Assembly: GCA_900155495.1 (NCBI GenBank)
Contig: FTLJ01000976.1
Location: forward strand, 1 to 17,894
DNA: 17,894 nt
Origin: Porogramme epimiltina
Taxonomy: Eukaryota; Basidiomycota; Agaricomycetes; Polyporales; Polyporaceae
Reading direction: 5' to 3'
Part shown: positions 9,876 to 17,894 of the stretch, one piece after another
Numbering within the stretch: position 1 is the stretch's first letter
Layout of the letters: every line of letters begins with the position of its first letter
Notes under the pieces: model-generated
What the model saw: the letters and a program-made list of their open reading frames with translations, nothing else
Told to the model about the DNA's origin: nothing
Database searches by the model: none
Program-made: the position numbers and the translations under genes

Positions 9876-10146
9876 CTAGTCGCACGTTCCGAAAGAAGAA
9901 GAATATGAGGGCGCCGTTCTCGGGGGGTCCAGGCTCTCGCCTAGGGGTCGCACTAATCTCAATCAAAGTTCTCGGGAGGACAACTTACTCGCACGGGGCG
10001 ATAGACTATTACTCAAACTAAGACCTCCCCTCGTTCTCTACCACCACTATCCGACTATACATTCATTTTAGAGATAGCGGCTCTAAGATAGTCGTTTTTG
10101 ACATCAGTGATCATCCACAGGTTTCCTGACTTCCGCATTCCCCCGA

Positions 10147-10325
10147 CCTGTACAAGTTTCTCCACTTGCAAGTTTTCGCACCTGCAAGTTTTTGTGCTTG
10201 CGAGTTTGGGTACTTGCAAGTTTTCTTACTTGTGAGTACCCCACTTGCGAGTTTCGTGCCTGCGGGCTTTCGTGCATGCGAGTTGTTTTACCTGTGAGTT
10301 TTTGTACCTACGAGTTTCTGTCCCG
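10147..10325 (-). repeat. Degenerate inverted array, right side of element 2
   Basis: About ten diverged units of the form (A/C)CTTGCGAGTTT(T), the reverse complement of the left-array core ACTCGCAAGTGG. The first unit (CTCCACTTGCAAGTTTTCG, from about 10157) is the closest match. Units are 16-18 bp apart and clearly more diverged than the left array. Confidence 0.85.
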
Positions 10326-10390
10326 AAACCCCAGGGGCCGACCCAAACATGGGAGTTTCGACGCCTTCTGAGGCAGCTTGCGACTTTTCA

Positions 10391-10414
10391 TTTTTTACCC
10401 TAAATACGTGCCAT
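10391..10414 (-). repeat. Right terminal inverted repeat of element 2
   Basis: Ends in ACGTGCCAT just before the second AAGGTCG; pairs imperfectly with 9571-9594. Confidence 0.7.
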
Positions 10415-11842
10415 AAGGTCGCTCTATCTCGTGCTGCCCCCACCTCGCGTGTGCTCCGTCTCCTGTCGCTGCTCGTTCAGTCCGGCACAGGGTACTCCTT
10501 CCTCTGGGTATGCTCACGCCCCTGACTCCGCCGCTGGGCTCTGACCCACGTCCTCTTCGCGCTTTTTGCGTCTGCCAGTTTGTTATCGTTGTATCTGCGT
10601 TCTATTTCTCCCTTCTTCCCCCTGCAGCCTCTGCCCCCCCACGAATTCAAGACCCTCGGAAACGCCTTCATACGCGGCGTTATGGTGTACTTCATCGTGA
10701 GTCCACACCACCTGTAAGCCTCTCTGCCAGAATGCTGACGAACAGGGCTGGATCCACAGGGAGCATACCCCATGGTCATCATCGTCCTCGTGAACCTCGA
10801 CCGTAGACGCGGGGACTCCTGGGAGGGATATCTTTCGGGAGATACACATGACACCTCCATAATGTTCGCGGGACCTGGGCGTGGAGACATGGCCATGGTG
10901 CACGTCTCACGCGCAAGCTTTGCCATTGTGACTTCAGGGGGGGGCTGAGATGGGCCCGGGAGTGAGCTGGCCAGAGGGGTGCAGTAACCGCATGAATGCA
11001 TGAGAGCAGGGTTTGAATAATTAGACGCATTTATATGCGGGTACCGAGTTACAGTGGCCAATGAATGGCGAAAACGGTTCATCTGATTTGTATGCGGTCC
11101 AACGTGAGCAGGGTATGTGCACAGATCAGCTTTGGGGTTTTCTAGCAAGAACCTGGTTACTCGGGTCAGAGGATGGAAGGAGGAACGTAAGATGCATAGG
11201 TATGGAAGTTTACAATCTAGGGCCACTGTACACGTTACCCCACCGGGGTCTGTAGACAACTTGATTAGAGGTCCGGGTTAGCACCAGAGGTGATACTATG
11301 GGGATATTATACACCTTCTAAGCGATCGGAAACGATACGTTCACCACATTCCCCACAGGAAGGTGTACCTAGATCCCTTCAACGTTTTAATGGCCCTTGG
11401 AAACCGAAGAGCGTCCTTCCCATGAAATCATTATGCATGAGTCGCCCCCCGGAAGTGTAAGAATATCATTTCTGATACCTGGATAAAGTTGGGGTGTTAT
11501 GGAGGGGAACAGGCCATTATGACCCCTGCGTGGCATCCCCGCATGTCAGTAGAAGAACCTGCCCTCAGAGAACAACAATGCCGGTGGGTCAGTCAGCAGT
11601 GAATACTGCTTAGTACTAGGAGCGTGCTCCTTAGCATCTACGCAATGTAGCTAGAGCCTGGCGTAGTATCATGTTGCAATTCCTGTCGTTGCCATACTTG
11701 TAGATACAAGAACTCGAAGTTCGTATATATAGAAGAATAGGGGTGCGATCATGTCAAGCATTCCAAACTTCGGCCTAGTCGGCATGGAAGTGCGAACGTG
11801 TCCACGCTCTTCACGTGACTCAGTGCCAAAAAAGGTAATGTA

Positions 11843-11850
11843 TGACGTCA
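11843..11850. promoter_or_regulatory. TGACGTCA palindrome (CRE/ATF-type site)
   Basis: Perfect palindrome inside the shared spacer block; the partner block has the degenerate TGATGTGA at the aligned place. Confidence 0.35.
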
Positions 11851-12119
11851 CCTCTGTCCTCCAGACGAAGCGGAAAACGAATCCTGCAGTCAGCCTACAC
11901 GTTGGAGTAGCCCTACCAACCCTACGTTCTTCATCTAAGTTATGGAGCACTCCAAGACTGAGAGCCTGCACTCCGCTGATCCTCACGCGGCTGAATGCAG
12001 GAAGAACTTCACACACAACAGTAGTGAATCAAGAGTATAGGGCCTGTCTGAGGATATAGAGCACGGACAGCTGCAAGAGCGCGCCACCTCGCTGTTTCCG
12101 CACGCGCGACTCGCTTGCA

Positions 12120-12127
12120 TGACGTCA
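12120..12127. promoter_or_regulatory. TGACGTCA palindrome (CRE/ATF-type site)
   Basis: Perfect palindrome with similar right-hand context to the one at 11843 (ACCTC followed by a CAGACGA stretch), so the two may be copies of one short duplicated sequence. Confidence 0.35.
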
Positions 12128-12304
12128 TCACCTCTACAGCTCAGACGAGGCAGAATGAGGGTGGGCCCCGAGGCTCCTGCGCGTACCTGCGGCGAGTGCT
12201 TCAGTCAGTTAGTACATTTATGATAGCTAGAATAAGGTTACTCACTTTTCTGATTAAGCCTAAGTTATAGGACTAATAACACCTAAGGCCCGAGGCCTAG
12301 CAAC

Positions 12305-12395
12305 ATGGCGCACGGTGGCGCAAGGGTGCGCACGCGCTTGCGCACGGTGGCGCACGGCTGCGCACGAGTGCGCACGGTTGCGCACGGTTGCGCAA
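12305..12395. repeat. GC-rich 10-bp minisatellite
   Basis: About nine units of NTGCGCACGG / TGGCGCACGG in tandem, one unit extended by about 3 bp. The ATG at 12305 opens a frame through the array (MAHGGARVRT...), but this is a by-product of the repeat. Confidence 0.9.
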
Positions 12396-13384
12396 AATTA
12401 TGCCAGCCCCAAGTGACCAGCTTCACGCCAACTGAGCGACCTGGATCCGCCCGCCGTCTACATGACCTCTCCTCTCTCAGTTGTTCCTGGCCTGCTCAAA
12501 AATGCGAGACATCATACATGGGTAGTCTGACACGTACATATCTCATACCCCGAACGTATCGCAACGTGCCAGTGCTTCGACTAAGGTGCGGACGCACGCA
12601 TACGAGAGTCTTGAAGTACACGGCCTCGGTTACGTGAACTACCTGCAAGCCTAATCCTCCCATTCTCACCTAAGTTGTCACGGCTAGCGCAACGAGAGCG
12701 CTTCGCGGCTGCTCCGACCAAGAGGAACGGACCAGGGAGACACTGCCCGAACTTGTCCTGGGATGGGAATCGGGGCACGCCCTCCGTGCGCGCAGGACCA
12801 TATCCCATTCAAAATCGCCCTCTTCCAACACGGGTGAAGCAACGACCCCACACGAGAGCGCCGCCCTCGGCGCGATTTGAGGTCCCGTGCTGTGGAACGC
12901 GAGCCCGTTTCCGCACGCAATTCGGAGGACTCCTCACTGGCAGGCAAAGAGCGTACGTGGGAGAGGGAGAGTCTAGATGCGCGCAGCGCAGCGAGCACTG
13001 CGGGGTGGACTTCTCCTAAACCCGCGGGAAAGTACCTCCCAAAATGTCCCACGTCGCCTGCGCATGGCGTTGGGGCTGGGGTGTTGAGATGGGATTCGGG
13101 CGCTCGATTCTTGCGGCGAGTTTCTTGAATCATTGACACTATCTTTGGGGCTGCTTCTGTAACATGCTCAACGGTGATAGCGAACCGTGCTAATCATGCG
13201 TGGAAGTGAACGTCAGGCTGGCCCCGGGTGGACACGACATCACTAGAACACATTGCCCCGCAGTATGGCGCGCGCCCGTATAGGCTGAGTAAATTAAGCA
13301 CAAATGCTTAGTCCCTGCCGCCACCTTATCCTTCTCAACGACTGACAACACTCTGTGTTGCTTCAGCAGGAGTATTTGCATCTC

Positions 13385-14430
13385 TTTTGACAATCACTGC
13401 CAGAGTAAGACGTATGTCCGAATGTATGGTGACAAATCCGAGCGTAACGATACAGATGACCGCGGACATTACGGAGGCTGCAGGGCAATTCCGCGGGTAC
13501 CAAAATCTATATCTTTACCATGGTCGCGTTAGAAACCGTATCATGAGTGATGTACTGAATTTTGACTGCGCTCTGTCTAACTATATTGACACAGTGGATT
13601 CACTTGCACTGCAACCCCGTTCCAACTTCATCGTCGGAGTCTATACATCTGCATTCCACTGCCCTGTCGTGTCTGTCCCCCATTTACCCCTGCGGTATTG
13701 CAGAAAGGTCTAGACACCTCCCTCTCCGGGGCACAGACCGGGGAGAGGGAGCACAAAGAGCGTAGCCGTCAATTTTGAGGTGTTGACTACGACAAACGTT
13801 AGTGGACATTGTGCGTTTGTAAAAGCGCGCTCACATCGCTACCTCAAATCTTCTGCGGATGACCCTCTGAGACAGAATCGCGTCGTGAGCACTGAAGGGT
13901 GAGCGCCCCTGCCGCACCGCCATCCCGGCCGCAGCTCCCGGCCGCGGCGAAGTCACCTTCGGCGGTCCTTTGCCTTTGTCCCTACCCGACCTTCGTGAAA
14001 CACTGAGAAACGTCGTTACCTACTCACGGACGGCCTCAGGGGTCTCACTCTTTGTTTAAGAAGGGAGAACCCGCCTGCGAGCGACGGCATTGGCACTAGG
14101 TCCCTGCTCGCCTCGTTCGTGAGCGACGTGGATGTTATGATACTCATAGGATATAAATCATGGTGCGAGTCTGATTGCCCTTTGATATAAACGCCTGTCG
14201 CGTCATGTTGACCCTGCTAACAAGGGGCTCCGCAGAATGATCAAGGATACACCGTCGTGTGGATTCTGCATCTTCGTGCCACGTGCTCGTCGAACTCGGC
14301 ACGAGATTTTCCTTCTGAATACGCGACTTGCATAGAGCGTAGCTCGTGGATTGATGCACGATAGAGCCGGTGGCTACGTCGTGTGATTGTGTACCATGCA
14401 TATCATCGAGCACGTCTCCTACCATAACTC
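13385..14430 (+). pseudogene. Copy E: decayed relic of the seven-TM receptor-like gene
   Basis: Pieces of most exons are recognisable in order. Exon 1 (from 13393) aligns codon by codon with copy D, but the start codon is ATC and the shared part is VTNPSVTIQM. Exon 3 remnants lie at about 13588-13800 (ACACAGTGGATTCAC.., GGGGAGAGGGAGCACAAAGAGCGTAG). A trace of exon 4 is at about 13848. Exon 5 (about 14019-14165) reads NVVTYSRTASGVSLFV and then stop TAA at 14057-14059, ending in the conserved LIGYKSW. Exon 6 (about 14220-14315) retains LVELGTRFSF. A possible end of exon 7 is near 14390-14415. Many indels and stops show it is dead; it is far older damage than the insertions in copies B and D. 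Confidence 0.75.
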
Positions 14431-14837
14431 AGTGGATTCAGTGACACCACTCTTGCGCTCGCGTAGTTCTCTATCTGGCATCTCAGCGCATGGCGGCGCA
14501 AAAAAGACGACGTAAGTGTGATCGGCTGACTTGAAGTCGCCCAGTTGCCGCAGGTTGGGGCGCCATTGCGATTTATAAGGCATTGCGTGGCTGTACCGCG
14601 GGAGTGTTCGCTATCCGATCCTGTGGTAAGCCGGCATTGCAGGTTCTTCATAAGCCTCCTCGGAGTCTCACAACGAGTTTTAGGTTGCAGCCCACTAGAC
14701 TGCAGCACACACAAACCTGTTGTCTCTTGCGTACACACATAGGCTTGATTACGTGAGTACAGATGGCCAGTCTTGGATTTCACGTGTGTCTCTTCACTGA
14801 CTATGGTTTTATAGAACTAAACGCATCTCTCCCAATC
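14431..14837. other. Spacer upstream of copy F
   Basis: No gene seen. It must hold the promoter of copy F. A TTTTATAG stretch at 14807-14814 is only 24 bp before the start codon, rather close for a TATA box. Confidence 0.45.
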
Positions 14838-16342
14838 ATGTCCACACAATCCAGAGACGTGACGGACTATATCGTGACGGATCTAAGAGCGACCACGCAA
14901 ATGAACACAATTATCACATCTGCTTTCTTCTTCGGTACGTCACATCGTTTCATGCGGCTCTCGAAGTCACTAAACTGGTAGCTAACACTCATACGTACAA
15001 GGTATTCTCACTGTTCTCGCTCTTGAAACCGTATTCTTTCTAGTGTAATGCATCTAATTACCTCATGATATTGATACTGCACAATCAATAATGGCTTGAC
15101 TCTACAGGCACAATGGGATCACCCGTACTTCGACGCGAATTCAGCTGCTCTCCATCGCAACTATCTATGCATCCACATGCCTATACTTCGCCATCTCCAT
15201 TCCATACTACACCAACGCCTTCGCATGGTACATTGCAAACCTGCAAGGCTCTCCCCTCTCCTCCACGAAGTGGGGGGAGGACACGCAGAGAGTGCAGTCG
15301 TTGCTCGAGACCTCCACGACATTGATAAATGTGGGTAACAACCGACGGTTAAGGACTCTGAGACCATCCACTCACATAGCAGCTCAATAACAACATAGAT
15401 CTTTGTCGGAGACGCGATTGTCTGGTGGAGAGCTTGCGCAGTTTGGCCGGGAAACTTCTACGTGCGCGCTGCCTGTGCTGAAATCCTAACCGCAACACTT
15501 GGTGAGCTACACGTGAGCCTCTAGATAATCAAGAAATTCAACGGTGTAGCTACGGGCATCGTCACCACTTACAATTCGGGAACATTGGGCTTCGGATTAG
15601 ACTTCGACCTAAGAAATCGGCTCACCGACTCAAACGGCTCCTGGTCGGCGTGCCTGTTCCTCTCATTCGCGGGAAATTTCACTGCCACATGCCTCATAGG
15701 TTACAAATCATGGTGCGCCCGACTACGCCTTCATCGATATCATGCCGTACTCAACCTATGTATAGGGTCCACCGTATGTTCCTTAAGGAGGCTCTGTCTC
15801 GCGCTGCACCCACCTCGCGCGCGCTCCGTCTCCTCTCGTTGCTCGTCCAGTCCGGTGCAGGATACTCCCTGCTCTGGGTACGTCCCCCCAGGCGCTTCTC
15901 TGCCACTCTCTGACCCGCGTTCCTTTCGCATTATTCATGACTGGCAGCTCACCATCGTCGTGTTTCAACTTTACTTCTCGTCCACCAACCAGTTTTGGTC
16001 CTTGACCCGTATCTTCGGCGACGGAGTTTTAATGTACCTTGTCGTGCGTCCACGCCGCTGGCTGTACCGCTGGGAAGCTAACGAATAGGACTGGGTCCGC
16101 AGGGGGCATACCCTATGCTCATCATCGTCCTTGTGAACCTCGACCGCAGGCGCGGGGACCCCTGGGAGGGATACCTGTCGGGCAGTGTGCATAATGCCTC
16201 TGTGAGGTTCGCGGATCCAAGGCGTGAAGACTTGACCACGGCCCGAGTGCGTGCCTCACTCGCAAGCGTTGGCGTCGTGGACCAGGGGGAGCAGGAGGGG
16301 GATCGGTTTGGGGCTCACAGGAGGAGTGCTGAAGCTGTGTGA
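14838..16342 (+). CDS. Copy F: intact seven-TM receptor-like membrane protein, 358 aa
   Basis: Exons: 14838-14934, 15002-15044, 15108-15330, 15399-15501, 15550-15712, 15766-15877, 15948-16043, 16103-16342; stop TGA 16340-16342. Intron phases match copies B, C and D. Exon 3 is 9 nt shorter and exon 7 is only 32 codons, against 37-39 in the sisters, so the extracytoplasmic-type loops differ most. Landmarks: DYIVTDL near the N-terminus, STRIQLLSIATIYASTC in helix 2, IFVGDAIVWWRACAVWPGN from residue 122, CLIGYKSW ending helix 5, LLSLLVQSGAGYSLLW in helix 6, and GAYPMLIIVLVNLDRRRGD from residue 280. No stop or frameshift is present. The exon 5 loop (TYNSGTLGFGLDFDLRNRL) is strongly diverged from the other copies. 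The function is unknown; the family assignment rests on the sister copies and on recall of similar Agaricomycete proteins. Confidence 0.88.
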
Positions 16343-16506
16343 AGGCATGAAAGAGGGATCTGAATGACAAATGATGTCTGGCGACCCCCACGCTTCCCCC
16401 AACGCACTGTAGCTACTACGTCATTCAGTGACCGTACTAGTCCTGGACCGTCGCACTTCAGCGCCGTCGACTTCACTGTGAAAACGTAGACTTGAAGCCA
16501 CCAGCC

Positions 16507-16687
16507 TTCACGCGAACCCTCCCCAAAAAGGGTGATAAATGATGTGACCTCGACGTCCTCTGAAGTCTGGACACGGTGCGAGCCCTGTGCCTCTGCAGTG
16601 AGTCCCGAGGCAAATCCACACAGCGCCAGCACAAATATAGAGGGCTACTCACATTTCCGATTCACCCACGTTATAAAGGACGCCACG
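16507..16687. repeat. Spacer block partly shared with 11809-12273
   Basis: See the partner block: CTTCACGCGA..CCAAAAAGGG..ATGATGTGACCTC and GGCTACTCACATTTCCGATT..GTTATAAAGGAC match with similar order and shorter spacing. Confidence 0.45.
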
Positions 16688-16801
16688 GCACACAACTGAG
16701 AGCTTGCGTTCCGTCACCTCTCACGCCGTCAGACACAGAAGCAGCTCGCGCGAAACGATGAATTACAAAGGGCGCAATAGAAACCGTCTAAACAGATAAA
16801 G

Positions 16802-16810
16802 CTATAAAAG
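16802..16810 (+). promoter_or_regulatory. TATA-like sequence CTATAAAAG
   Basis: A good match to a TATA box at the edge of the GC-rich region, but no supported + strand gene follows it. It may be fortuitous or mark an unannotated transcript. Confidence 0.25.
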
Positions 16811-17237
16811 CGCACCCACTCCCTTGTCCGCGCGCGTGGCTCGCCCGACCCCGCATGCGTCCCCAAGAAACTTTAAGTCCCCCGCACCGCGCGCGTTCGC
16901 ACATGGGCCGGGGAAACGCCCGCGCTGCCAGACGGCCCTCGCGGCTCCGCGCACGATCGAGCGCGACGTTCGCGTCCTTGAATACGCGCGCCCCTACCGC
17001 CACTCGGGCCCGCGCCGCGCCGCTGGAGCATCGGAGGACGGGAGGGGACAGGAGCCGGGTCCGCGGCATCGCGATCGCCCCTCCTGCCGGAGTCCCGATT
17101 CGAGCAGTGCGCGTGATCGCGAGAGTGCTCGGAGGTCGCAAGGCTATCAGTGCTTCGCGCGCGCTGGAGTGCCCTATACAGTCCCCTCCTCTCTGCGCGC
17201 GTGCGCGAGGTTCGGCAAAACGTACGGAGCCGGAGTC

Positions 17238-17894
17238 CTAAGCTGGGCTGGAGATTACGAAGCGCCCCGCCGAGAATGCCGTCCCGAACTCGCTCTCGGA
17301 CGCGCACGCGCCGCGCTTGTCTCTTTCCTTCGCGCCCGCCTCGTCGTCAACGACGATGCTGTCCATCAAGACCGCATCCGCGGAGATGACTGTCATGACC
17401 TGTCCCGCGCGCGTCAGCACGAGCGCCACTCGCAGCGAAAGGAGGGGAAAGGGAGAGCGAAAGGGGAGAGGGAAGAGCACCTCGACGCCCTGGTGGCAGC
17501 TCGTCGCAGGCGTGCCGCGCGCGCGGTACGCCGCCTCGGGATCGCGCTGGCGCGCGCCGGTTCCCAGCGAGCGGTGAACCTCGCGCGTTCAGTGTCGCAA
17601 GGAGCGGGTTGACGTACACTGCGCTTGGGGAGCCGGGCGGTCAGAGGGGGGCGAGGAGTATAGGTGAAGGAGAACGGCGTGCGTACGTTCGCTGAGGATG
17701 AAGTAGAAGGAGAAGTAGTAGAACTTGTCTGGGACGAGGGCGTACTGCCGACGGGGGCGGAGGGGTCAGCGTGGGGTCGCGCGGGGGAGGGAGGGAGGGG
17801 CGTACCGTGACCATAGACGCGATCGCGCACACACTGACGACGACGCGTGAGCTCTGGAGTTCCGCATTGAGTGCAGCAGCGATGCAGGATCGCA
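17238..17894 (-). CDS. 3' end of a DUF6534-type seven-TM protein gene (5' end outside window)
   Basis: Read on the minus strand, exons are 17894-17806 (partial), 17744-17687, 17618-17481 and 17428-17238, with introns 17805-17745 (GTACGC..CAG, 61 nt), 17686-17619 (GTACGC..CAG, 68 nt) and 17480-17429 (GTGCTC..GAG, 52 nt). The conceptual product contains VCAIASMVT, then YALVPDKFYYFSFYFILSE, then LYVNPLLATLNARGSP. This order (a helix with CAIAS, an aromatic-rich helix, then LYVNSLLATLNAR) is the C-terminal hallmark of the DUF6534 membrane-protein family of Agaricomycetes, function unknown. The tail is hydrophilic and ends FVISSPA. The last intron is the least certain; without it the frame continues to 17347. 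The partial first exon may hide another splice site before VCAIASM. The gene is convergent with the tandem array and belongs to a different family. Confidence 0.72.

Larger units (their letters stand above)
9571..10414. mobile_element. Element 2: non-autonomous TIR element with facing subterminal repeat arrays (about 844 bp)
   Basis: Imperfect inverted repeats lie at 9571-9594 and 10391-10414 (19 of 24 positions match; core GGCNCGTATT..GGGTAA). The flanks AAGGTCGT (9563-9570) and AAGGTCGC (10415-10422) share seven bases, a 7-8 bp target duplication that would suit a hAT-type element. The host exon 6 of copy D resumes exactly after it. No transposase is visible. Inside, a clean 17-bp tandem array on the left faces a degenerate inverted array on the right. 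The host frame runs open into the element to 10021, so a transcript would encode a truncated protein with a repetitive basic tail. Confidence 0.82.
8604..10948 (+). pseudogene. Copy D: seven-TM receptor-like gene broken by element 2 in exon 6 and by homopolymer frameshifts
   Basis: Exons: 8604-8700, 8768-8810, 8871-9102, 9164-9266, 9326-9488, 9544-9569/70 plus 10422-10507 (one exon split by element 2), 10579-10696, 10760-10948. Exons 1-5 are intact and closely match copies B and C. Removing the element plus one target duplication gives an exon 6 of 112 nt, the family length, still open. Exon 7 is 118 nt, one more than a multiple of three; the extra base lies in a run of seven C at 10634-10640, after which the conserved frame (RGVMVYFI) resumes in another phase. 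Exon 8 stops early at 10946-10948 just after a run of eight G; with one G fewer the frame continues into a tail resembling that of copy A. The homopolymer changes could be real or sequencing errors; the insertion is certain damage. Confidence 0.82.
11809..12273. repeat. Spacer block partly shared with 16507-16687
   Basis: Two parts align with the region after copy F: CTTCACGTGA..CCAAAAAAGG..ATGACGT.ACCTC (about 11809-11870) with 16507-16560, and GGTTACTCACTTTTCTGATT..GTTATA..GGAC (about 12235-12273) with 16645-16681. On the minus strand the first part reads EVTSYITFFGTESREE here and EVTSFITLFGEGSREG there. Order and orientation agree, so this is probably duplicated 3' flanking DNA; a small minus-strand exon cannot be excluded. 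Confidence 0.45.
10949..13384. other. Long spacer between copies D and E
   Basis: No convincing gene in about 2.4 kb. It contains a block shared with the region after copy F (11809-12273), two TGACGTCA palindromes, a GC-rich 10-bp minisatellite (12305-12395) and GC-rich DNA at about 12690-13130 whose open frames on both strands show only compositional bias. Confidence 0.5.
16343..17237. other. Convergent spacer between copy F and the DUF6534 gene; GC shift
   Basis: The first part (about 16507-16687) matches the spacer block after copy D. From about 16810 the DNA becomes very GC-rich. Long open frames exist on both strands here (for example + 16824-17612), but they show arginine/alanine-rich bias typical of GC-rich noncoding DNA and overlap the minus-strand gene. 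No gene is called. Confidence 0.5.

Noticed and set aside
9619..9966. Open frames on both strands through the 17-bp array
   Set aside because: They exist only because the repeat lacks stops; the array belongs to a mobile element.
12305..12637. Open frame starting in the 10-bp minisatellite
   Set aside because: Its N-terminal part is pure repeat translation and the remainder has no support.
12684..13139. Overlapping open frames on both strands at 12.7-13.1 kb
   Set aside because: GC-driven open frames on both strands with no domain or intron structure.
16824..17612. Long + strand open frame (262 codons) in the GC-rich region
   Set aside because: Arginine/alanine-rich bias as expected in GC-rich DNA, no domain, and it overlaps the better supported minus-strand spliced gene.

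Overview
The window looks like nuclear DNA of a basidiomycete fungus (Agaricomycetes, possibly Polyporales). The genes carry many short introns (about 48-75 nt) with GT..AG ends and CTAAC-type branch sites, and their proteins resemble two membrane-protein families expanded in mushroom-forming fungi. The species call is inference.

The main content is a head-to-tail array of one eight-exon gene family, all on the + strand, that predicts a receptor-like protein of about 360-373 aa with seven hydrophobic segments and unknown function. Six copies are visible. Copy A (1-586) shows only its last three exons because the window starts inside it. Copy B (2220-4829) is intact except for a transposable element in exon 3. 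Copy C (5230-6779) is intact (373 aa). Copy D (8604-10948) has a different transposable element in exon 6 and frameshifts in C and G homopolymers. Copy E (about 13385-14430) is a decayed relic. Copy F (14838-16342) is intact (358 aa). Exon boundaries and intron phases are the same in every copy, which makes the models strong without outside data.

The two inserted elements are the most unusual part. Element 1 (2631-3684, 1054 bp) has 41-bp terminal inverted repeats, a perfect 6-bp target duplication (TTCCCT), many copies of a TTAATCCCACG motif inside its ends, and a captured, frameshifted piece of a glycoside hydrolase family 5 (exo-1,3-glucanase-like) gene. Element 2 (about 9571-10414, 844 bp) has 24-bp imperfect inverted repeats, a 7-8 bp target duplication, and facing arrays of a 17-bp repeat (clean on the left, degenerate on the right). 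Removing either element plus one target duplication restores the host exon to the exact length seen in the other copies. Neither element encodes a transposase, so both are non-autonomous.

The spaces between copies hold no convincing genes. Some blocks are shared between different spacers (about 1.43-1.60 kb with 7.67-7.83 kb; about 11.81-12.27 kb with 16.51-16.69 kb), so flanking DNA was duplicated along with the genes. One spacer holds a GC-rich 10-bp minisatellite (12305-12395). From about 16.8 kb the DNA turns very GC-rich, and the right edge holds the 3' end of a minus-strand gene of the DUF6534 seven-transmembrane family, convergent with the array.
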